64,000 nucleotides of DNA, from positions 16,227,501 through 16,291,500 of the forward strand of contig JAWQUS010000008.1 of the NCBI GenBank assembly GCA_036365455.1, written 5' to 3'. The stretch comes from Macrosoma leucophasiata. Taxonomy: Eukaryota; Arthropoda; Insecta; Lepidoptera; Hedylidae. The notes under the pieces are model-generated. The model was not told the DNA's origin and did no database searches. It saw only the letters and a list, made by a program, of their open reading frames with translations. Shown here piece after piece: positions 44,975 through 55,576 of this stretch (position 1 is the stretch's first letter; every line of letters starts with the position of its first letter). Position numbers and translations under genes: made by a program.

Positions 44975-45270
44975 ATTTATTTTTTTATGTAATGGAAGTG
45001 GTAAAAAAGCTTGCAGTTCACATTGATGTTAAGTGATGACCGCAGCCTATAGACACTAACACAAAGACCAAGGTCAAAATGCAGATGCGTTACCACTCCT
45101 GAGGCCTAAGGTCTTATGCCTCTGTGGCAGAAATTTCAGGACCGCACATTACCACCTGACCGGAACACGATAGTGCTGAACACTACCATTTAGCGGTAAG
45201 TATATTAAGTAATGCGGTGGTGCCTACGCCCGCGAGCTCCGTCACTAGAGCTCTACCATCAGTAATTTGC
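44975..45270 (+). repeat. interspersed repeat C, best full copy
   Basis: About 295 bp: TTTTTATGTAATGGAAGTGG, CTTGCAGTTCACATTGATGT, GACCAAGGTCAAAATGCAGATGCG, CACGATAGTGCTGAACACTACC, GCGGTGGTGCC and ACTAGAGCTCTACCATCAGTAA. At least ten copies or pieces occur in this window, in both orientations. It is non-coding; its class (SINE or MITE) is unclear. Confidence 0.85.
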
Positions 45271-45902
45271 GACTTTTCCAGTTATTTGCGACATCAAATA
45301 TGGCTGGTGCATTTGTTATAAGTTATATGTAGCAATTGTTACGCATTTACCCTCAGAGGACGGAAAATTAGAAAAAAAAAACGTTACGTTTTTACATGGG
45401 TAGGTACTCGTACTTATTATTTGTTTTCAATGTATATTGACTTCATTACAATCAACTCACCTACTCAGAATTTTCAGGAACTACATTTTTCTTCTAAGGT
45501 CTTATCGTCTTTGATATGTTGTCAATACTGATTTTTAAGCTTCTAATTAGATACGCCGTTCGATCTTGTTACATTGGCTACCAATTAATTGAACATCGTT
45601 AAAGTCTAGTCGTTAGCGACTTACAAATAAATGTGCCAGGGGATGAAACTTGGCTAGAGGGCTAATAATTGCCAGTTACAAGCATCGATGCCTTGTGATT
45701 GGTTTAGTATGGCACAGTCCAATATCACGTGAATGTTTTACCTATGACATTTACCTAAGTGAGAATTCGCATATTCAATAGCAGAGTATAAATCATTTCA
45801 GGCAATAAAAATTATGTTAAAGAACGATCGACACGTCGTCAGTTTCATCCGGGGATGAAATTTACGTGATCTTGTAGAACCGCTTGCTATATAGATATAA
45901 TA

Positions 45903-47175
45903 GGTTGGGGAAAAAGTCTTTTCGCATTATAGTATGTATGAACTTGTAATAAAATCTCTTTGGCTGTAGTATTTGTATCTGGCTGGTTTTGGTATCATTG
46001 AAAGTTAAAATTTTAAAGAACATAGTTCCAAATTCAAATTCGGTAAATGTGTGATTTTTATTTGTTTTTCGTGCTGTCAAGATGAGTGAATCTAATGAAG
46101 AAATTCGATACATTTTAAAATTTTACTACAAAAAAGGTAAAAATGCAACACAAGCCGCGAAAAAAATTTGAGATGTGTATGGACTAAGTGCAGTGTCTGT
46201 GACAGTAGCACAAATTTGGTTTAAGCGTTTTCAATCCGGAAATTTTGATGTCAAAGATGCACCTCGCTCTGGTCGTCCTATTACGGATAAAATGGATGCC
46301 ATTTTTGAAAAAGTGGAGCAAGATCGACATATTAGTAGTTACGACGTAGCTGAAGAACTGAGAATTGATCACAAAACAGTTTTGGCGCATTTGAAAAAAG
46401 CTGGGTACAAAAAAAAGCTCGATATTTAGGTACCTCACGAGCTCACTGAAAGAAACCTAATGAACCGTGTACTCATTTGTGATTCTTTATTACGACGTAA
46501 TGAAACCGAATCATTTTTGAAGAAGCTGATAACTGGTGATGAAAAGTGGATCACGTACGACAAGAACGTGCGAAAAAGGTCGTGGTCAAAGGCCGGTCAG
46601 GCTTCACAGACTGTGGCGAAACCCGGGTTAACTCCCAATAAGGTGATGTTGTATGTGTGGTGGGATTGGAAGGGCATTATTCATTATGAGCTTTTACCAC
46701 CAGGCAGGACTATCGATTCTGAACTCTACTGCCAACAACTGATGAGATTAAAGCAAGAAGTTGAGAGAAAGCGGCCGGAATTGATCAACAGAAGGGGTGT
46801 GGTGTTTCATCATGATAACGCTAGACCTCACACATCTATAGCCACTCAGCAAAAAGAGAGTTTGGCTGGGAGGTGTTAATGCATCCGCCGTATAGTCCTG
46901 ACCTTGCACCTTCAGATTTCCACCTGTTTCGGTCTCTTCAGAATTCTTTATGCAATGTTAGGTTAACATCACGAGAGGACTGCCAAATCCACTTGTCGCG
47001 GTATTTTGATGAGAAACCCAAAATTTTTATAGCAATAGGATCATGTCCCTACCTACAAGATGGCAAAAGGTTATCGAACAAAATGGTACATACATACTTT
47101 AGTTAAATTTAAATAAACTTTATTAAAAAATGTTTTGAATTATCTTAAAAAATGCGAAGAATCTTTTTCCCCAAC
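45903..47175 (+). pseudogene. mariner transposon, nearly full length, inactivated
   Basis: Inverted ends GTTGGGGAAAAAG..T.TTCGCATT are flanked by TA. The transposase frame starts at ATG 46082 (MSESNEEIRYILKFYYKKGK). It keeps the helix-turn-helix region (DAPRSGRPI), the first catalytic Asp (TGDEKWITYDKN), HHDNARPHT, and PPYSPDLAPSDFHLF. The D-to-D spacing fits DD34D mariner. Three lesions: TGA at 46169-46171, TAG at 46427-46429 (Trp expected in the WVPHEL motif), and a frameshift near 46855. DDE transposases of this type cut and paste at TA sites; this copy cannot. Confidence 0.95.
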
Positions 47176-47179
47176 TAAT

Positions 47180-47810
47180 AGATAAGTAAAAAAAATATTG
47201 CTTAAAATTGACCTTCATCCAACTACTGATATATATTAAAAAATATATTATATATTGATAGATATTGATAAGATGTTTTTATTTAAGAAAAAATAGAACA
47301 AAATTGACTTTGAATTTTGTATGGGTAATATTCGCTAGGTACCTATAGTGACATCTTGATAATATATATATTGTACCGTACCTAAAGTGTATCGTATCGG
47401 TTGCATAACTAATTATCAGATGTCGACCTGTTCCAGTCACGGTTGTTATAAAAAGGGAAGGAAAAATTGGAAGCCCGGGAGAACGCTTCAGTTAAGTAGC
47501 TTAGTGATTTACCTTCAATATTCCAGGGCGACCTCTTTAGTATGTATTTAATCGATTTAATGGATTCTCGCTCCAAGTTATTTTTTTATTTTAAACTACC
47601 TGGCCCGTCGAACTTTGTATCGTAGAATTAAATAATGCATCAAAAATCACAAGTACACTATAAGTATAGGAAAAATTAAAATTAAAAAAAAAATTGATGA
47701 AGGGTAAGTTGTGTGGTTATCCATGCTCGTAATTAAGGCTAAGAATATTAAACTTGTAGAAATAATTATATCTGTTTATCTATTTAAATATAAAATGACA
47801 TTTGTTGGTC
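47180..47810. other. AT-rich spacer, no feature seen
   Basis: No exon or recognised repeat beyond short AT-rich words. Confidence 0.5.
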
Positions 47811-47814
47811 TTAC

Positions 47815-47930
47815 TCACTCACTCTTCCAGTTTAGAAGACGCACGGGAGATGTGTAAGGGCCGGGATATTTGACACTCCACACTCTCTACCTGCGGCCCT
47901 GTGGTCCTATTTGTCGTGAATATACTTAGA
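47815..47930 (+). repeat. LINE 3' fragment, plus orientation
   Basis: GACGCACGGGAGATGTGTAAG, CCGGGATAT and CACTCCACACTCTCTACCTGCGG correspond to the EDAREMC..RDIW..STLS codons of the LINE at 30200-30600. Confidence 0.65.
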
Positions 47931-48102
47931 TAGGTACACATTATTTTTGTAATGATTAACGATAAAATATGAAGGAATTGTAATAGAAAAGGTAAATACT
48001 TATCAATAGGTATTTTCTGACAGTTATATTTTCTGATGTGGATCGCTAATATCGTTATCATGTTTCAGTCGGGTGGTAATATCCCGCGAGATCCGCGAGA
48101 TT

Positions 48103-48232
48103 CACAGACTGCACTACGACTCTACTTTCAAGCAAAGTACGCTTCGAACTGTCAAATCCCATACCTACTGTACTGACAGTTCTAAGCAAACTTTTGCTCA
48201 AAGTAATGTTGAAATGCGGTCTGTGAATCTCA
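48103..48232. repeat. foldback repeat, two ~58-bp arms
   Basis: GAGATTCACAGACTGCA...AACTGTCA (left) is the diverged reverse complement of TGACAGTTC...GCGGTCTGTGAATCTCA (right), with an 11-15 nt loop. The open frames on both strands are products of the palindrome. Confidence 0.75.
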
Positions 48233-48394
48233 CCATAAGACCTCAGGAGTGGCAACGAACATTGAAATCTCTGGTTTTTTTGTGTTCATAGGTATGAACA
48301 TTTACACATAGCGGTACATTGTACCACTTACCATCAATGTGAAATTTATGCTTGTTGTCACTTCATGACATAAGATTATCAAAATATAATTTAT

Positions 48395-48450
48395 TGAAAT
48401 AAAACTATTATCACGGATTTATCTCATTTGTATATTTTTTAATAGATATA
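48395..48450 (-). mobile_element. Penelope-like 3' terminus fragment
   Basis: TTGAAATAAAACTATTATCACGGATTTATCTC matches 55581-55613, the extreme 3' end of the Penelope-like element, so a reverse-oriented end piece sits here. Confidence 0.6.
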
Positions 48451-48499
48451 AAACCAAAATGAACTACATTTATTTCATAAAATATGTATCTCAAAGTTA

Positions 48500-48750
48500 C
48501 GTTAACGTTGATTCGACGGCGTGACAATTGAGTGATTTGAGGGGCATTTTAGCGGCCCATCGTCAAGTCGATGACGCGTCGCTTATCAACGGTTATCACC
48601 TCGCGAGCCTCGAGTCTCGGGCGCGGAACTAGTCGCGCGTCCTCGCTCTCGCAGAGTGGACCGTTCGCGAGATCGACCCTTGTCTCACTTCCCGAACGCG
48701 ACCCGATCGCCTCCCGATTCCACACGATCACCACCGCACCACCATTTCCG
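48500..48750. other. CpG-rich island ending in a splice-donor-like GTAAGT
   Basis: GC-rich and CpG-rich sequence (CGATGACGCGTCG, GGGCGCGGAACTAGTCGCGCG, CGAACGCGACCCGATCG) in AT-rich surroundings, ending CCATTTCC|GTAAGTACC at 48750. It could be a 5' noncoding exon with its promoter on the plus strand, or an exon on the minus strand (a frame runs 48809-48549). No repeat match within the window. Confidence 0.35.
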
Positions 48751-49459
48751 TAAGTACCCTTTATTATTAGCATAAATTGTTCTCCTACATCATCGATTGA
48801 TATGCTCACGCAAATTACACCGAGTTTCAGTTTTTATTGTTTAATCTTCACCATAATATATCACGTGTGACGTCGGCGCGTGATCTTTCTGTTAGGTTTT
48901 GAAAATACATTTTTATTTTTTTCTGAACTTAACGCCTGCAATGTGAGTCATAATACTATGTGGAAAGATATGAAGGTCATTCTATACTCATCCTAAAGTA
49001 AATTTGTCCTCGCGATATTTATGTATAAGGTAGGATATGTTTATCGCTGTAACGAAATGCTTTGCATCATATTAGGTGTAAGGTACCATTATTTGTTTGC
49101 TTACTTAAAGTACATTTGTGAACTGCATGCATGTTTCCCACTTTCATTACATAAAAAAAGAGATTTAATAGCTAATGCCTTCGAAGTCGATGGATTAACA
49201 AAGGTTATGATTATATTTACCTACTTATATATTTTGAAGTATATGTCTACTTGAGATGTTATCAATTACCTACTTCATACAAAAGTTGTTTGAAGTTACT
49301 TGTTAGATACAGCGCGCTGAGGATTTTACAGCTACTGGTGATACTGAGCTAGGCGCCACTTTCTTGATAAATGCAGTTTAATTGTTTGTAAATAGTTTTT
49401 ATGCGATAATATTTTGTTCAATTGGACTATGCTCATTTAACGTATGTTTTTGTCTTTTT

Positions 49460-49685
49460 TATGTATTGAAGGTGGCAAACAAGCATGCAGTTCACATTGA
49501 TGTTAAGTGATGAATTCAGCCTATAGACACTAACACACAGATCAGAGGCCAAGAGGCAGATGCGTTGCCACCCCTGAGACCTTAGTTGTTTCGTCTCTGT
49601 AATAGTTATTACGGGACCATACATAACCATCTAACTGGCACGCGATAGTGCTGAAAACTACAATTTTGCGGCAGATAGGCTATAT
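49460..49685 (+). repeat. interspersed repeat C copy
   Basis: GGCAAACAAGCATGCAGTTCACATTGATG, AGGCCAAGAGGCAGATGCG and CGCGATAGTGCTGAAAACTAC. The right end is diverged. Confidence 0.75.
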
Positions 49686-50747
49686 GTCGTACGATATATT
49701 GTCTACAGTCAGGCTATATTGCCCACATCCAGCTATTTGTTATCAAATTAAAAAAAATCAGCAGCGCGTCTTTTTTTAATTTTTGAATTTTAAAAAGTGT
49801 GTGGTCATTTACTAGTTTCTGAAGTGAGAACTTCTTTAGCGGCGTGCAATTTTCGGAATGGGTGCAAAATGTTAAGCTCGCTTCGGGACACGTGACCTGA
49901 TCGAAGACTCGTAAGATGGAGGATGAGTAGACTGTCGGCGCGGCCTAGGAGAGGAAGTATCCACCTCTCTCTCTACCAAGCGGCGAAAATAATTATAAGT
50001 ACCTACGCGTTATGCCTGCGTGTGCTGTTTCGGACGTTTCGGTTAGGCGATACAGAGCGCTTGCGCGAATCTGTGTACGTTTGTGTCACATACATCGGTC
50101 ACATCACAGCGTGCTGCTGCATTGAAACTAATTTGGCATTTAAAATAATTGATTAAATATATATATATATTTTTTTTGTAATAAAAATGTCATGGTTTTT
50201 GTATGACAGCGCAATAAATGGATATTGTATTTTACCACATATATGAAGGTACCTTTATACATCCTTTATAGTGATAATGAAAGCAACTTGGGCTAAATTA
50301 TTAAACATCAAAAATTTACAACGTTATTATTCAAGTTTTCACTTTTGCCGACACTGGGGGAGTGCAACAGGTTGTTTTTAAAATTAAATTACAATTATTT
50401 ATTGTTTAATAAACTCAAGATAATTCAATAATTATTTATAATTTGTTTCAGCACTAAGCACGTAATTATTTAATTTACCTATTTAAGTTTTTATTTCTCG
50501 TTTTAATCTTATACACAAAAACTTATAGTTTTTTTAAGACTAGACCATCTTGCAAAAAAGTCATGTATTTATTTTGGAATATTTGAATAGATAGATACGT
50601 TTCGTGCATAGAATTATTAAGATTATGTACCAACAGAAAAACTTGAATTCAAATATTCCATATTTTTTATCACAAACTTCCTGATGAATACTATAATAAC
50701 AATAACTTTACTAATATATACCTGTAATACAAACGGTGTTTATAAAT

Positions 50748-50811
50748 ACAGATTTATAAAAAGACAGGACAAGGATAACCCACCTTGTTCTGTCTTTTTA
50801 TAAATCTGTAT
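50748..50811. repeat. 27-bp hairpin
   Basis: ACAGATTTATAAAAAGACAG.ACAAG pairs with its complement at 50785-50811 with one mismatch and a loop of about 10 nt. An (AT)n tract lies at 50905-50935. Confidence 0.9.
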
Positions 50812-50906
50812 GTACTGTAATCTGTATGTAATTGGTATGTACCCACGATACTTACATATAAAAGTTCACCCAATCGATTGATTCAGCATGGTGTAGTCAT
50901 CTATGT

Positions 50907-50937
<31 letters not shown>

Positions 50938-51214
50938 ATTTATATATATATGTAAATGTAGTCACCTATAACGAATTCAGAAGTCTTCCAAAATCAAACA
51001 AATTTTCACTCTCAGCTATGGCTTGCCTTCATTGGCCTATCAGGGTGGGGCGCTAGAGGTATGACATTTGAAGAAATTTAGGCTGTTTGTTATCTGATCT
51101 ATATATCTGCGGGAGTCTACTCGAGGGTAGAAGTGTTTTATGGCATAATAAAACACTTGTAGAAGTGTCTTGTCGGAATTGCCTTGAGGGTAGCCTCAAG
51201 GCAACTTGGCAACT

Positions 51215-51360
51215 TGGTCTTTGTGTGGGTGTCTATAGGCTGCAGTCATCACTTAATATCAATGTGAACTGCATGCTTGTTTGCCACTTCTATCACAGAA
51301 ACCAGAAAAAATTGTAAAGGGTCTATAAGAAAAAATAGTTTGGGAACCTCTGCTCTACTT
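51215..51360 (-). repeat. repeat C fragment joined to another repeat
   Basis: GGCTGCAGTCATCACTTAATATCAATGTGAACTGC, then TCACAGAAACCAGAAAAA..TTTGGGAACCTCTGCTCTA, which is also inside the MITE at 21724-21987. Confidence 0.55.
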
Positions 51361-51654
51361 GTTGGTCACCTAATTCCCCGCGCAAGCCTAACAAATGTCC
51401 CGGGTTCAGATTGGACCCTGTGCTGTTGGAAATCAGTTGTATGTATTCTCGGAAATTTATAATAATTGCTGAAGGTAGTAGAACACTTTCATACTCACAC
51501 ATTCTTACGTGACACGATGTTGACCTTTAAAATTTTGACAAATTTTGAGTCACGATCTTAAAGGTGTACTAGCAACGATTGTTGACTCACTTACTTGTGT
51601 ATATTTCTACATTATACTGGTACATATTTTCAGGTCTACTTGGTTCTTAAACAT

Positions 51655-51716
51655 GTATGTATGTATGTATCTTCACGCCAGGTTCCTAACGGGGTAGGCA
51701 GAGAGTGTAGAGCGAC
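51655..51716 (-). repeat. LINE 3' tail fragment
   Basis: (TGTA)n then CTTCACGCCAGGTTCCTAACGGGG and GAGTGTAGAGCG. Confidence 0.75.
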
Positions 51717-51719
51717 GAT

Positions 51720-53080
51720 AAATAAATATTAAACATAATTTTTAATATTCAAATATAACCTTTTTCACAAACCACCTTCCCCTTAACTTGAAATACCTAG
51801 ACTAGGAAAACCATAAAACTCAGGGATTTTGAAAGTCTTTTACCTACTAGTATTTCAAAGGCGTAGTTACTACTTGCCCGTCTAAATCTATCTGCTGCTG
51901 AATGATAATAAAGTTTTAAGGGCACCCGCAGTAGGTAACCATATTCTGGTTGAGGACAAAAGATGTCAAGACTTAAGTATGATAGGTATCAAAAATGTGC
52001 TTTTTAGTTACCATCCTTACATGAAACGGTAAAAACTAACTTGCTTAGTTCTTACTGACATGAAAGATACCACGCATTGCATAATATAGTAGAGTAACAC
52101 AATGTTAGAGGTTTCAAATGCGGCGTCGTAAATAAACTCATTTTTACGAGCTACATTGCAAACGCTGGCTAAACCCTACGGGATAGATCAACATAATATA
52201 CTACAATATTGTACACCTTAAAAACACGAGTAATTTCGCGATAGTATAATGAGGGTTAAACCACAAACCAATTAAGTACCTAATTTCATAACTTTTTACG
52301 AGAAATAATGACTTATTTACGAAACGATTTTAAGCAATAGGTATTACATTAATCCTTACCCAATTTAATACATTGTCCATTTAATAAAATTAAATAATTA
52401 TAATATTATTATCCCTTTACATAACTCATAATTCGTTGTCATTAGCATTGCACCCGTGGGAAGTCGGGACGAATCGCTAGAATAATACCTATGTAATATA
52501 CATTTTAAATGCCTTATACTTATCTAGTCTACATGTACACAGGTGGATATATTCTTGACATGTCAAAATTAAGCTTACAAATCAGTGCTACATAAGTGGC
52601 CGCCTTACCTCTACAAACTTCTCTGGTTAACGTTAGGCGTAAGCATTATTATTTCCTACATATTTTCTGAGTGAAAGGTTTTCACGTGTTTTTCATGTTT
52701 TGTCACATATTTTGTATAAACGCAGTAGAATTTATCGTCATATATATCTACTAATTGGTTTACCTACCTACCTAAAAAACGTCCAATACCATTATGGGCT
52801 GTTGCTAAAAAGGGAAGTAGCAATAAACCTTAAATTTACTGCTCTTCTGTGTGAGCGAAAAACTTCCTTGCTGACACGTTGACGAGCTTCAAAATTATTG
52901 CAATGCGTATTAAAAATTTAGTTTTTTTTTACATAGTCTAGGTACTATGGCTTAAAATGGATAATAAGCATTTATTTTGAAATACATTTCGTTTCGAACA
53001 AAATAGGCAACAATCCGCGTAGAAAAGGATAGTTGCCTCATTTATTTTTGGTCATAGTTGTCCTATACATAATAATTATT
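51720..53080. other. AT-rich, no gene identified
   Basis: Only faint remnants of repeat E words (GTGGGAAGTCGGGACGAATCGC near 52452). No splice-supported exon. Confidence 0.5.
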
Positions 53081-53084
53081 AATG

Positions 53085-53310
53085 ACAACCCGGTTAGTCC
53101 AGCGGTGTGAAACCATCGTTTGATTCGAAGGTTCGCGGGTTCGATCCCCGCACCGGCACAAATATTTGTATGGCCTACAGATATTTGTTTCGGGTCTGGG
53201 TGTTTGTGTATGTGTTGTATGTGTACAACGGCACCCACGATACAGGTTTATACCTACTGGGGGGCTGTGAGTGTAAGCGTATTTTATTTATTTATTTATT
53301 TATATATTAT
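53085..53310 (+). repeat. tRNA-derived SINE with (TTTA)n tail
   Basis: A-box-like TTAGTCCAGCGG followed by B box GGGTTCGATCCCCGCACCGG, a non-tRNA body (TTCGGGTCTGGGTGTTTGTG) and a TTTATTTATTTA tail. This gives an internal pol III promoter and a retrotransposed layout. Confidence 0.85.
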
Positions 53311-53364
53311 AAGAGGAATTTTGGCGCTGTATATTTCAGTGAATACCACAAACTAGAAGAATAT

Positions 53365-53515
53365 GGGTCATAGCTGACTATAGCCACCCGACTAGCACCG
53401 CCTCGTTTTACCAGATGTCCTGACCCGCCTCCCGTGCTTTTTCTACATTCATTATTCTCTTCATACATCCACGCCGGTTCCTAAGATATTTGACTCCACC
53501 CTCAAACAGGGTCCT
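53365..53515. repeat. MITE end (43476 family) joined to LINE fragment
   Basis: 53365-53410 repeats GGGTCATAGCT.ACTA and GCACCGCCTCGTTTTA from the MITE at 43476. 53411-53515 is the LINE 3' family in reverse (CTCTTCATACATCCACGCCGG). Confidence 0.65.
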
Positions 53516-54220
53516 TATTTAATTAGGTACTTAATTTCATAGTAAAAGATTTTTTCAAAAAGGAAGGTTTATTTATTTACACAATACATACCTATACACC
53601 TAAATATATCAATTCATTATGGCGTAGGTATCTTACAATGTATCACACAATTTGTTTTCAAAACTTATTTTTAGTTGTCTAATTTATCCATCATATAAGA
53701 GGCGACTATGTCTGAAGTTCACTTATTTTTACACGTTCATATTTTGATCACTGATTTAAATGTGTGTACCAAATTTCAACTCATTCGGTTCAGCACTTTC
53801 GAAAAAATCGTCTGACAGATAGACACACCTGTGATGTCCGATCAGGATTACGTTTTTTTTTCTTTTAACTTTCGGAACCCAAAAAATAGATAAAGGTTAT
53901 GCAACAGTCATCTCCTTGTGGAAGTTAACAAAAGGTACAAATTACTGTTTATGATGGATATAATTATATTATAACTAAATAACGCTCTTAATTATGTAAT
54001 AAACGGGCGTCTTGACGCCGCGCCCGCGCCGGCAGGTTAATTATTAACAGACTTGAACATTTGAACAAATATTCACTGTACCTAGTGTTGTACACAATAT
54101 AATATTATTTTAAAGGTAGACTAAATTATATTTTACCCTCTTGCTCATTTTTATTTATTTTAAAGGTATTTATTTGTTGACTTTTGTAAGTTTGTTTTCT
54201 TCACATCATTCATTTTCTAG

Positions 54221-54291
54221 GTTATGTCAAAATGTCTGCTGTCAAACTGTTTGCTGTACTGTTCTCAATGGTTGTTACTGTCGGCCAGCAG
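54221..54291 (+). CDS. signal-peptide exon of unknown secreted protein
   Basis: Acceptor CATTTTCTAG at 54220, 11 nt of leader, ATG at 54232, then 20 codons to donor CAG|GTATGTG. The product MSAVKLFAVLFSMVVTVGQQ has a short basic n-region, a hydrophobic core and a polar end, as in insect secreted proteins. The following intron now holds a LINE of about 4.3 kb. No later exon was found in the window. It could also be a chance ORF with lucky splice sites. Confidence 0.45.
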
Positions 54292-54439
54292 GTATGTGTA
54301 TGACCTAAACACCCTATTAAATTGCACATTTTTTTTTATTATACATTAACACAATATATATCAATATTTAATATATATATTTTTATTATATTCTATTTTA
54401 TATATTTTACTCGACATTACATAATATATATTTCAGGTA

Positions 54440-55123
54440 ATGTCCGACGATGAAAGTTTTTACTCTGCCTCTGATCTCTCTTCCATCTCATTTTCTTCTC
54501 TCAACGATAGCCAACCGCTTAACCACTGCCCAAGTGAACACTTGGCACGATTCCCTAAATGCTTTCATATTTGCCATGTAAACGCACAAAGTATACCGCA
54601 ACACCATACAGAGCTATTAAATATTTTTTCAGGTGTGCCGGCTCATGCTATCCTTGTATCCGAAAGTTGGCTCAAACCCGATCTCCCATCTACCGCCTTT
54701 AGTCTTCCAGATTTCATTTTAATTCGTAATGATCGTATGGGTAAACGAGCCGGGGGTGTCGCTATCTACTTACACTGCAGCATCCCCTATAAAATAATCC
54801 TGTCTTCTCCGTCCCTTTACAACGGGAACCCTGAATTCCTCTTCATCGAAACAACGGTCAATGGGGCCAGTGTTGTTCTTGGAGTAGTCTACTGTCCGCC
54901 CACTATCGATTACTTTTGTACTCTTGAACCTCTTTTAGAATCACTATCCTCTGAATACAAACATCTGATAATCATGGGTGACTTCAACACGGATATGCTT
55001 AGGGACAATTCGAGATCACGTAACTTGAGGTCAATTCTGGAGTCGTCCAATCTCTCATTTCAAAGCACGGCCTGCTACTATTTACATGCGATATTTTGCA
55101 AAGTTGGATGCTATCAAATTTAA
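54440..55123 (+). pseudogene. LINE endonuclease domain (APE type)
   Basis: ATG at 54440 (MSDDESFYSASDLS), then FHICHVNAQSI, LVSESWLKP, LPDFILIRNDR, GVAIYL, VVYCPP and LIIMGDFNTDM, all apurinic-endonuclease-type motifs that nick target DNA. The frame is lost after FQSTACYYL, where the rest of the catalytic region (the Ser-Asp-His part) should be. It is 5'-homologous to 33399-33885. Confidence 0.85.
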
Positions 55124-55244
55124 ATCTGATGCTAACTCGGTTGACTGCTCAGTTGTTGAATCAGCGCCCACTATCGACGATAAAGTGTTCTACTTTAATA
55201 AACTTATTTTATCTTTATTTGATATGATATGATGGCACGCGCCA

Positions 55245-55439
55245 TTGAAAGCTTGTCGTCTGAAGCGTCCTCCAGCTCCCTGGATCACCAGCAGTGAACG
55301 CATGGCTATGCGTCGTCGTAATAGGGCTTTCAGTATCTTCAGAAGGGACCGAAGTGAGGCAAATTGGAATCGTTATAAACTATTTAGAAATCGCTGTAAT
55401 CAGATGGTAAGAGCTGCTAAACGCCGATATTATTCATGA
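55245..55439 (+). pseudogene. LINE linker between endonuclease and polymerase
   Basis: LKRPPAPWITSSERMAMRRR and RYKLFRNRCNQMVRAAKRRYY are the typical arginine-rich linker of Jockey/CR1-type ORF2 proteins. It ends in TGA at 55437-55439, although related sequence (SSALIWKFLKSLGFSK) continues to about 55575 in another frame. Confidence 0.8.
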
Positions 55440-55576
55440 AAACGTCCTGAATTCTTCCTCAGCTCTTATATGGAAATTCCTGAAATCCCTTGGCTTTTCT
55501 AAGCCTCGTTTCAATGTTAAATCTTTAAATTGTACTTTAAACAACTTAAATGATCATTTCTCTTCTACTTCCTCGC

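Noticed and set aside
48073..48291. Mirror-image frames on both strands (72 and 65 codons)
   Set aside because: Both are created by the foldback repeat at 48103-48232.
53085..53160. Candidate tRNA gene
   Set aside because: The A and B boxes are present but the cloverleaf does not close, and a non-tRNA body with a (TTTA)n tail follows: a SINE head.
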